Notes under the pieces: generated by a model
Seen by the model: the letters and a program-made list of their open reading frames with translations, nothing else
What the model was told of the DNA's origin: nothing
The model's database searches: none
Shown: one piece after another, positions 5,938 through 11,329 of the stretch
How the letters are laid out: each line of letters begins with the position of its first letter
Numbering within the stretch: position 1 is the first letter of the stretch
Origin: JACKLD01 sp049297695
GTDB lineage: Bacteria > Pseudomonadota > Alphaproteobacteria > UBA2136 > UBA6156
Reading direction: 5' to 3'
DNA: 14,105 nt
Assembly: GCA_049297695.1 (NCBI GenBank)
Contig: JBAQUT010000007.1
Coordinates: forward strand, 1 to 14,105
Program-made: the position numbers and the translations under genes

Positions 5938-7908
5938 TTACCTTGTTGGCGTTACTTTAGCTTTTTTGGCCGTGTATTCCAACCCAAAGGCAGGTATCTC
6001 CTCGCGCCGGATGAAGTGTTTGTGCCACAAGGCAAGGTTCAGCAAATACCACACATGTTGCCCGCGCCCAGCCGCAAACAGGGCTTCCACGGCAGTCCAG
6101 TTCAGGTACGAGGTTTTGGCGCAAAATTCATGCAACTCGCGGCGGGCATAGGTGCCGTAATGGCCCATAATCCATTCTTCAAAGGGTACTTTCAGGCCTT
6201 GTTTTTTACGGTGCAAAATGGTGTCTGGCACCACCCCCTTCAGCAAGGCTTTCAGAAGGTGCTTTTTCTCGCCCCCCAAGGTGCGCAACCCCACAGGGCT
6301 GGCCAACGTGGCGGCAATCAGCTCGTGGTCCAGCAACGGTATCCGCAATTCCAGCGCCGTGGCCATGCTGGTTTTGTCGGCCCGCATTAGCAATTGCTCC
6401 GGCAGGCGGTTGGTCAGTTCCACATAGCTGCACCAGTTCCAAAACCCTTGTTGGGACTTAGGTTTGGCGGTAAAGGCCTTCCATACCCCTTCCACCGCGC
6501 TCCAGCTGGTGCGGGCGGGCGGGTTGGCCAACAACTGGCGTTTTTCATAATCCGTAAACGCCTCCGCCCCACCCCAAAACAAGGGCTGGCCTTCTGCAGC
6601 ACGACGCAGATATTCCACATAAAACTTGTTGCCCAAACCTGCCGCCACCAAGGCTTTGTAGCCCAATTTTTTAACCCACCGCGGCACGGGCCAACGGTTC
6701 CAGCGCGTCAGCTTCTCAAACTTCATCCAATCCTCATAGCCCACAAACAGCTCGTCGGCCCCTTCTCCGCCTTGGCACACCTTTAGGCCCGCCTCGGTGG
6801 CGGCTTTGGAGAGGAAATAAATCGGTATCGCCGCCGGGTCGGCCACAGGCTCATCTTGCACATGAATAAACTTTGGCAAAAACGCCAACACCTCGGCCTC
6901 GCTCAACCGCGTGGTGGTGTGGGTGCTGCCAATGGCTTTGGCCACCTGCTCGGCATAGGGCGTTTCATCGGGCCAGCTGGGGTAGGCGCCATCCGGCCCG
7001 ATGGCAAACGTGTGCAAATTTTTCACCAGTTTGGCCGCCAACGTGCTGACCGCACTACTATCAATCCCGCCGCTTAAAAAGCACCCCACGGGCACATCCG
7101 CACTTTCTTGGCGCAACCGCACGGCCTCGGCCACCACAGGCTTCAGGTGGGTGGCCCACGCTTCGGTGGTGGGGGCTGGCAGGGTGTGGGTGTTCGCATA
7201 CTGCGCGGCGGCGTCCAACGCATCCCAATACCGCTGCACCACCACCTGCCCCGTGGAAGGAGCAAACTGCAACCAATGGGCGGCTGGGAGCTTGGAAATA
7301 CCCTTGAACAACGTGCGCGGCGCCGGCACCATCAACAAGCTTAAATAATCAAACAGCGCCTCGTCGTCTACCTCACGTATTACATCACTATCTTCCAACA
7401 ATGACTTGATTTCACTTGCGAACATAAATCTACCCGTAGGGGTTTGGGTGTAATACAACGGCTTCTCGCCCGCTCTATCCCGCGCCATAAACAACGTGCC
7501 CTTGGCGGCATCCCACAGCCCAAAAGCAAACATGCCCCGCAGCTTGTCCAAACAGGCGGGCATGCCCCAGTGTTCATACGCTTTCACAATCACTTCGGTG
7601 TCGGAATGGCTGGTTTGCCAGCCTTTCACCCCCAACCCCACCAGCTCGGCCCGCACGGCGGCATGGTTGTAAATTTCGCCGTTAAACACCAAGGCCACCT
7701 GCCCATTTTTGCTCACCATGGGCTGGTTGGCAGGGGCGGATAAATCCACAATCGCCAACCGCCGGTGCCCCAAGGCCACTGTGCCATCCGCACTGAACCA
7801 TTCCCCCGCTCCATCCGGCCCGCGGTGGGCCATGGTATCGCGCATCGCCCGCAGCAAGGCCTTGGGCACCTTGCCCTTGCTACCGATGATGCCGTTGATG
7901 CCGCACAT
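5938..7908 (-). CDS. asnB: Asparagine synthase (glutamine-hydrolysing)
   Basis: A two-domain class II amidotransferase: glutamine is hydrolysed at the N-terminus and ammonia is passed to an ATP-activated carboxylate, normally aspartate. The start MCGINGIIG exposes catalytic Cys2 after Met removal. GHRRLAIVDLS (47-57), VFNGEIYNH (74-82) and SHSDTEV (100-106) are the glutaminase-pocket motifs. The synthetase PP-loop SGGIDSS is at 279-285, followed by the conserved GGEGADELFVGY and later LELRIPLLDHEL. At 656 aa it is of the longer AsnB class found both as housekeeping enzyme and in surface-glycan clusters, where it can amidate sugar acids. I cannot tell which from sequence alone; a glycosyltransferase two genes away favours the second slightly. 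It heads the run asnB-virB11-nudix. No Shine-Dalgarno is visible; heptamer repeats lie in the promoter. Confidence 0.93.
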   Translation of the reverse strand: MCGINGIIGSKGKVPKALLRAMRDTMAHRGPDGAGEWFSADGTVALGHRRLAIVDLSAPANQPMVSKNGQVALVFNGEIYNHAAVRAELVGLGVKGWQTSHSDTEVIVKAYEHWGMPACLDKLRGMFAFGLWDAAKGTLFMARDRAGEKPLYYTQTPTGRFMFASEIKSLLEDSDVIREVDDEALFDYLSLLMVPAPRTLFKGISKLPAAHWLQFAPSTGQVVVQRYWDALDAAAQYANTHTLPAPTTEAWATHLKPVVAEAVRLRQESADVPVGCFLSGGIDSSAVSTLAAKLVKNLHTFAIGPDGAYPSWPDETPYAEQVAKAIGSTHTTTRLSEAEVLAFLPKFIHVQDEPVADPAAIPIYFLSKAATEAGLKVCQGGEGADELFVGYEDWMKFEKLTRWNRWPVPRWVKKLGYKALVAAGLGNKFYVEYLRRAAEGQPLFWGGAEAFTDYEKRQLLANPPARTSWSAVEGVWKAFTAKPKSQQGFWNWCSYVELTNRLPEQLLMRADKTSMATALELRIPLLDHELIAATLASPVGLRTLGGEKKHLLKALLKGVVPDTILHRKKQGLKVPFEEWIMGHYGTYARRELHEFCAKTSYLNWTAVEALFAAGRGQHVWYLLNLALWHKHFIRREEIPAFGLEYTAKKAKVTPTR

Positions 7909-7913
7909 AAGGC

Positions 7914-7941
7914 TACAGGTTACAGGTTACAGGTTACAGGT
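7914..7941. repeat. Four perfect tandem copies of a 7-bp repeat
   Basis: TACAGGT is repeated exactly four times, starting 6 bp upstream of the asnB ATG. On the asnB strand the unit reads ACCTGTA. Such short perfect repeats can gain or lose units by slippage. The tract overlaps the likely asnB -35/-10 region. Confidence 0.9.
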
Positions 7942-7944
7942 CAA
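7917..7944 (-). promoter_or_regulatory. Possible asnB promoter overlapping the 7-bp repeats
   Basis: On the minus strand, -35 TTGACC (7944-7939), a 16-nt spacer and a poor -10 TAACCT (7922-7917) are followed by 8 nt and the ATG at 7908. The -10 sequence recurs in every repeat unit. A 6-bp inverted repeat, TCAACC/GGTTGA (7941-7946 with 7957-7962), overlaps the -35 and could be an operator. Confidence 0.3.
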
Positions 7945-7976
7945 CCAGAGGTGTCAGGTTGATTAGCATCGTTCCA

Positions 7977-7982
7977 TATAAA
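7977..7982 (+). promoter_or_regulatory. Possible -10 box for the AT-rich hypothetical gene
   Basis: TATAAA lies 22 bp before the ATG at 8005. The Shine-Dalgarno AAAGGG sits between them, 6 nt before the ATG. I find no convincing -35 at normal spacing, so only the -10 is offered. Confidence 0.3.
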
Positions 7983-8004
7983 ATACCAAACGAAAGGGTT
8001 TCCT

Positions 8005-8424
8005 ATGTCTTTTATGAGTCCAAAGGTAAAAAAATATGCAGCTGGAAGCGCACTTGTTGCCACGGCAGGAGCTCTTATTGCTCTAAACCCAGCTCTCGAA
8101 GCTTCCATATATGTACTACAAAAAACAGGAGATCCTATTTTAGCTGGAAAAGTGGCTTTGAAAGGTGCTGCACGTTTTCTAGACTTAACGGGTAAAGTCA
8201 TATCAGAAGGTCAACTCCAATACCTTTCGAACGTTTGGGATTTAACTCGAGTTGTTACAAATTCGGAAGCATCTATGGAAGTTACACGAACTTTAGCAGA
8301 AAGACTTGAAGGAAGCCTTGGCGAAGTAAGAGGAGCAATAGATGCATTTGTAAATGCTCCAACTTCCAGTGAGCCACCACCAACTCTGTGGCATGAAAAT
8401 GATACTCAAGAAACCGCACGTTAA
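8005..8424 (+). CDS. AT-rich hypothetical protein with N-terminal membrane segment, 139 aa
   Basis: I do not recognise this protein. The N-terminus is basic (SPKVKKYAAG), followed by a hydrophobic segment at about residues 11-30. An amphipathic, mostly helical region spans 40-115, including a probable short coiled coil at 88-113. The Pro-rich polar tail contains SSEPPPT. ATG 8005 has a good Shine-Dalgarno, AAAGGG at 6 nt. Base use differs from the neighbours: the line 8101-8160 has 22 GC of 60, against 34 of 60 in the adjacent glycosyltransferase. It is the only plus-strand gene between asnB and the glycosyltransferase, so it may have been inserted between two minus-strand genes. A similar AT bias is seen only in the 3' third of the gene at 12667-14064. 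Confidence 0.65.
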   Translation: MSFMSPKVKKYAAGSALVATAGALIALNPALEASIYVLQKTGDPILAGKVALKGAARFLDLTGKVISEGQLQYLSNVWDLTRVVTNSEASMEVTRTLAERLEGSLGEVRGAIDAFVNAPTSSEPPPTLWHENDTQETAR

Positions 8425-8430
8425 ATAACC

Positions 8431-9393
8431 TTACACAAACCGCCCGCGCGCCTCAAAGCTATTGCTCGTAATGCGCCACACGCAACGCAGCCAACTGAAC
8501 GGCGCCCGCGCCACCACCCGCAGCAGGTTGCCGGGCTGATGGGTTTTTACGTACACGTTGGCGGCCTCGTATTGCAACGTGAGCCATGCCCGCGTGAACA
8601 GAACAGGCCACCACACCCCTGCCCGCGTGGCCACATCCCGCGCGTAAAACGCAATGTGCTTTTCCCGTTCTTTCAAGCGGGCCAAGGCTTTGCTGGTTAG
8701 GCCCGTGGGGCTTAGGGTGTAAAGGGCCAAGGGTTCGTCAAACACCGTAAACGTGGCATCGGGCACGGCTTTGAACACCGCATGCCAGCACTCCCAATCC
8801 AGCCCGTAGCGGTCCTTCCCATGGAATCCCCCTGCCGCCATCACGGCCTTGCGCTGCATCAGCACGGTGAGGATGCCCACAAACCCCCGGTAATAATAGT
8901 GCGTGCGCATGTCGCCCTGGCTGAAACAATCCACCTTGCGGGCATTGGCGGCGCAGTTCCAGCGGGTGTGGCGGCCATGCACATCCACCGCGTCAAAGTC
9001 ATGGGCCACAAAGGTGTAGGGCTTGCCGTTGGCATCGCCTTTTACCAACACTTCCACGCTGCGCTTCAGCTTGGCGGGGAGCCATCGGTCATCGGCATCC
9101 AAAAAGGTTACCAAATCGCCTTTGGCCACCTTCAAACACCGGTTGCGGGCCGCCCCCGCACCAGCATTCGGCTGTTGGAAGATGGTGACGGGAATGTTCC
9201 CTTTTTTCCCTTTCAGCTTGCCTTTCAGGCTTTGTAAGTAGGCCCACGTAGCATCCGTGCTGCTGTCGTCGCAAATCAAAATCTCCAGCGGTGGGTACGT
9301 TTGGGCGGCCACGCTGGCCAACGTGGCGGGCAGCGTTTGGGCACTGTTGTAAGCAGGAATAATCACACTAACAGTTGGCAAAGTGGTTTTCAT
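8431..9393 (-). CDS. Glycosyltransferase family 2
   Basis: A GT-A fold, family 2 transferase that moves a sugar from a nucleotide-sugar donor, most often in surface-polysaccharide or glycolipid assembly at the cytoplasmic face. From ATG 9393 (320 aa) the N-terminal strand VSVIIPAYNSAQTL starts at residue 8. DDSSTDAT is at 42-49 and NAGAGAARN at 76-84. The metal-binding DAD of LVTFLDADDRW is at 99-101. A GLDWECW segment further on supplies the usual acceptor-side Asp-Trp. The C-terminus is basic with aromatic-rich helices that could touch the membrane. A longer start at 9429 (12 more residues) would overlap the divergent membrane gene and its own promoter, so I prefer 9393. No Shine-Dalgarno is present; a promoter ends 7 nt before the ATG. 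Acceptor and donor are unknown. Confidence 0.88.
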   Translation of the reverse strand: MKTTLPTVSVIIPAYNSAQTLPATLASVAAQTYPPLEILICDDSSTDATWAYLQSLKGKLKGKKGNIPVTIFQQPNAGAGAARNRCLKVAKGDLVTFLDADDRWLPAKLKRSVEVLVKGDANGKPYTFVAHDFDAVDVHGRHTRWNCAANARKVDCFSQGDMRTHYYYRGFVGILTVLMQRKAVMAAGGFHGKDRYGLDWECWHAVFKAVPDATFTVFDEPLALYTLSPTGLTSKALARLKEREKHIAFYARDVATRAGVWWPVLFTRAWLTLQYEAANVYVKTHQPGNLLRVVARAPFSWLRCVWRITSNSFEARGRFV

Positions 9394-9400
9394 AGGGTTA

Positions 9401-9429
9401 GGTGTACCCTTAATGGAAACCTTCGGCAA
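9401..9429 (-). promoter_or_regulatory. Possible promoter for the glycosyltransferase
   Basis: On the minus strand, -35 TTGCCG (9429-9424), a 17-nt spacer and a weak -10 TACACC (9406-9401) are followed by TAACCCT and ATG 9393. It overlaps the start of the divergent membrane gene. Spacing again predicts an mRNA starting at or beside the ATG. Confidence 0.4.
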
Positions 9430-9946
9430 TATCCTTTACAGCCTTCTTACCCCCGTTCAACTGTTGGGGGCAGGCGGTTTTGTGTGCTCGCTGTGCGGCA
9501 CCCTGCAAACCGACGACGAAAAGGTAAAAGGCTGGATGGCCATGAGCGGGGCTTTTTTCACCCTGCATTACTGGCTTTTGGGGGCCATTACAGGCGCCAT
9601 TGTGTGCGGGTTTGCCGCCACCCGCAGCCTTATTTCCATGTACAGCGGGGCGTTGTGGATTGGGTATGCGTTTATGGTCATCCACACCATCATCGCCCTC
9701 ATCACCGCCCACACGCTGCCGGATTTTTTCGCCTTCATCGGCGGCATCGTCACCACGCTCGGCCTGTATTTTTACAAAGGTGTGGCCATGCGCCTGTGCT
9801 TTATGGTGGTTTTTGCCGCATGGCTGGCCCACAACGTGGCTTACGGCAGCGTGTTTGGCAGCGTGATGAGCCTGGTGTTTTTGGCCACCACGGGTTACAC
9901 CCTGCTCCGCTTGAGATACAAAGGAAACCCCCATGCCGCTGGTTGA
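9413..9946 (+). CDS. YgjV-like inner-membrane protein
   Basis: A multi-pass membrane protein of 177 aa with about six hydrophobic segments. The pattern resembles the bacterial inner-membrane protein family of E. coli YgjV (about 180 aa), whose function is not established. A helix ending in LHYWLLGAITGAIVCG, then AATRSLISMYS, matches the family's typical segment of a His/Leu-Leu-Gly-Ala stretch followed by an Arg-containing loop. An in-frame GTG at 9383 would add ten residues over the divergent glycosyltransferase start, so ATG 9413 is chosen; AGG sits 10 nt upstream. Only 19 bp separate it from the divergent ATG at 9393. Its 3' end overlaps glutaredoxin by 14 bp in a different frame, so the two are very likely one operon with coupled translation. 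Confidence 0.7.
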   Translation: METFGNILYSLLTPVQLLGAGGFVCSLCGTLQTDDEKVKGWMAMSGAFFTLHYWLLGAITGAIVCGFAATRSLISMYSGALWIGYAFMVIHTIIALITAHTLPDFFAFIGGIVTTLGLYFYKGVAMRLCFMVVFAAWLAHNVAYGSVFGSVMSLVFLATTGYTLLRLRYKGNPHAAG

Positions 9947-10190
9947 ATTTTACAACAAAGATTACTGCCCCTACTGCGTGAAAGCCAAAGCCTTGCTCAC
10001 TCAGCTTGACGTGGCGTTTACCGAGATCGATATCTCCCGCACGCCCGACAAACTGGCCGAGCTTCAAGCCCGCAAACCCGGCGTGCGCACGCTGCCCCAG
10101 ATTTTTATCGGAGGCCAAAGTATTGGCGGGTGCGATGACTTGTACGCTTTGTTTGAAAGCGGCAACCTGAAACCCATGCTGGGGTTGTAA
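9933..10190 (+). CDS. grxC: Glutaredoxin (Grx3 type)
   Basis: A dithiol glutaredoxin of 85 aa, close to the 83 aa of E. coli Grx3. It reduces protein and small-molecule disulfides with glutathione in the cytoplasm. The active site CPYC is at residues 12-15. The cis-proline motif TLP is at 53-55, and the glutathione-binding GGCDDL is at 65-70, so all key positions are intact. It starts inside the last 14 bp of the YgjV-like gene, in another frame, with an AAAGGAAA Shine-Dalgarno upstream (in the end of that gene). Its stop is one base from the stop of the convergent UbiG-like gene. There is no sign of disruption. Confidence 0.95.
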   Translation: MPLVEFYNKDYCPYCVKAKALLTQLDVAFTEIDISRTPDKLAELQARKPGVRTLPQIFIGGQSIGGCDDLYALFESGNLKPMLGL

Positions 10191-10191
10191 C

Positions 10192-10947
10192 CTACTTCAA
10201 CACCGCAATCGCCATGTAGCGGGTGTCCACGTAGGGCTTCAACCGCCATTTTTGGGTGGAAAGCGAAAAGCCCAACCCCTGCACATCGCTCATGGTTAAA
10301 TCTTGCTTGGCCGCCAACGCTTCCAACTGCAACGGCGTGTAAAACTGTTTGTAAACACGTATGTTTTTACCCCGCCCGTACACATACTGGCTGAGCAGTT
10401 TATGAATGAACCACGCCTTGGGCGTGCGGGTAATTACCGAGAATATCAACACTCCGCCCGGGTTCAGCAACTGTTTCAACACCCACATCATTTTGCTTGC
10501 GTCCGGGGTTTCTTCCAGCACGTCCAGTGCCAAAATCACATCGTAGCGGCCCAAACTGTTCAGCATGTCTTCCGCACGGCTTTGAATGAACGTGACGGGC
10601 GCCCCGTATTCCTCCGCACTGGCTTGGGCCTCCGCCAAGGCTTCGGCACGGGGGTCTACCGCCGTAATCTCGGCGCCGCTCAGGGCCAAAAACTCGCCAA
10701 TCGTGCTTTTGCCGCAGCCTACATCCAGCAGGGTTTTGCCCAACAACGGCGCGGGGTCATCGGCCCGCATGGCAAAATGGCGGGTGGTTGCCTGCAAAAT
10801 GTACTGCTGGCGGGTGCGGTTATAATCGCGGTACACGCGGGCCCTCTCGGGCGGAGAACGCAAGGTTTGCAGCACGTTTTGGGCGGTGGTCCACAGCTTC
10901 ATAAGGCGGGTAGAATGCTCCAAACATCGTACCAAGGCAAGCAACAC
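10192..10947 (-). CDS. ubiG: UbiG-like SAM-dependent O-methyltransferase
   Basis: A class I SAM methyltransferase whose layout resembles UbiG, which performs both O-methylations of ubiquinone synthesis. Motif I LLDVGCG is at 73-79, and the ribose-binding Asp is in AVDP (96-99). YDVILALDVLEE (135-146) and LNPGGVLIFS (161-170) follow. UbiG-like features include NRTRQQYI before motif I, and the TRTPKAWF segment. The ending GLGFSLSTQKWRL then VDTRYM also fits. The usual GTH-type loop is replaced by GRGKN (191-195), and the common EH after the acidic motif is EE, so the substrate may differ. GTG 10947 has GAGGG 7 nt upstream and is my choice; ATG 10902 without a Shine-Dalgarno is the alternative. 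It converges on grxC with one base between stops. Confidence 0.65.
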   Translation of the reverse strand: MLLALVRCLEHSTRLMKLWTTAQNVLQTLRSPPERARVYRDYNRTRQQYILQATTRHFAMRADDPAPLLGKTLLDVGCGKSTIGEFLALSGAEITAVDPRAEALAEAQASAEEYGAPVTFIQSRAEDMLNSLGRYDVILALDVLEETPDASKMMWVLKQLLNPGGVLIFSVITRTPKAWFIHKLLSQYVYGRGKNIRVYKQFYTPLQLEALAAKQDLTMSDVQGLGFSLSTQKWRLKPYVDTRYMAIAVLK

Positions 10948-10960
10948 CCCCTAACCCTCA

Positions 10961-11025
10961 CAAAACACTTGCCAAGGTGTGTGTTTTGAGGCAAACACCA
11001 CCCCAGCGCTACACACGTAGTGTGT
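10961..11025. repeat. Two inverted repeats upstream of rpsU
   Basis: CAAAACAC (10961-10968) pairs with GTGTTTTG (10981-10988) across 12 bases. ACACAC (11011-11016) pairs with GTGTGT (11020-11025) across GTA. Both lie in the 109-bp gap between the divergent UbiG-like gene and rpsU, flanking the possible rpsU promoter. They may be operators or leader hairpins. Confidence 0.4.
10986..11015 (+). promoter_or_regulatory. Possible rpsU promoter
   Basis: TTGAGG (10986-10991), an 18-nt spacer and TACACA (11010-11015) form a weak sigma70-like pair. It would give a leader of about 35 nt before rpsU. It overlaps both inverted repeats described for this gap. Confidence 0.25.
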
Positions 11026-11056
11026 TAACAGACCCCTAGAAAGGAAGTGATTCTCC

Positions 11057-11257
11057 ATGGTGAAAGTTGATGTTCGCGACAATGACGTGGAACAGGCCCT
11101 CCGTCGTCTCAAAAAGATGATGAACCGCGAGGGTACGATCCGCGAGTTGCGCCAGCGCAAACACCGCGAGAAGCCGTACGAACTCCGCGCGCGCAAAAAG
11201 CGCGAAGGTGTTCGGCGCGTTCGCAAGAACGACTGGAAACGCAAACAAGACCTGTAG
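11057..11257 (+). CDS. rpsU: 30S ribosomal protein bS21
   Basis: A 66-aa, very basic protein that binds the 30S subunit near the 3' end of 16S rRNA and assists initiation. MVKVDVRDNDVEQALRRLKK at the start is the family's hallmark. The following Arg/Lys-rich helix (REKPYELRARKKREGVRR) is typical, and the C-terminus KNDWKRKQDL is slightly shorter than or equal to usual relatives. ATG 11057 has AAGGAAG about 10 nt upstream. It forms its own short transcription unit: a gap with inverted repeats in front and a strong intrinsic terminator 14 bp behind. bS21 being present argues for proteobacteria or a similar group. Confidence 0.96.
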   Translation: MVKVDVRDNDVEQALRRLKKMMNREGTIRELRQRKHREKPYELRARKKREGVRRVRKNDWKRKQDL

Positions 11258-11270
11258 GTTTTGCTTGCTA

Positions 11271-11302
11271 ATAAAGTTGCGGCCTGCGGGCCGCTTCTTT
11301 AT
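11271..11302 (+). terminator. Intrinsic terminator of rpsU
   Basis: GCGGCC (11279-11284) pairs with GGCCGC (11289-11294) around TGCG. Outer arms ATAAAG (11271-11276) and CTTTAT (11297-11302) pair as well, separated from the inner stem by a TT/TT mismatch. The 3' arm TTCTTTAT is U-rich. The structure is near symmetric, so it could also stop minus-strand transcription. Confidence 0.8.
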
Positions 11303-11305
11303 ACT
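11277..11305 (+). promoter_or_regulatory. hisS promoter embedded in the rpsU terminator
   Basis: -35 TTGCGG (11277-11282), a 17-nt spacer and -10 TATACT (11300-11305, five of six consensus bases) are placed over the terminator hairpin. The start site would be near 11312, giving a short leader that contains the Shine-Dalgarno of hisS. Confidence 0.55.
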
Positions 11306-11329
11306 GTACGCCGAAGGAAAGCCCCTGCC

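Noticed and set aside
7914..7941. CRISPR array
   Set aside because: The units are 7 bp, directly abutting and without spacers; this is a simple tandem repeat.
11036..11248. Minus-strand open frame opposite rpsU
   Set aside because: It is a shadow of a clear bS21 gene and covers its Shine-Dalgarno and start.
11261..11329. Extended N-terminus of HisRS from a TTG at 11261
   Set aside because: It would read through the rpsU terminator and hisS promoter and adds residues outside the family's usual start; ATG 11330 has a good Shine-Dalgarno.
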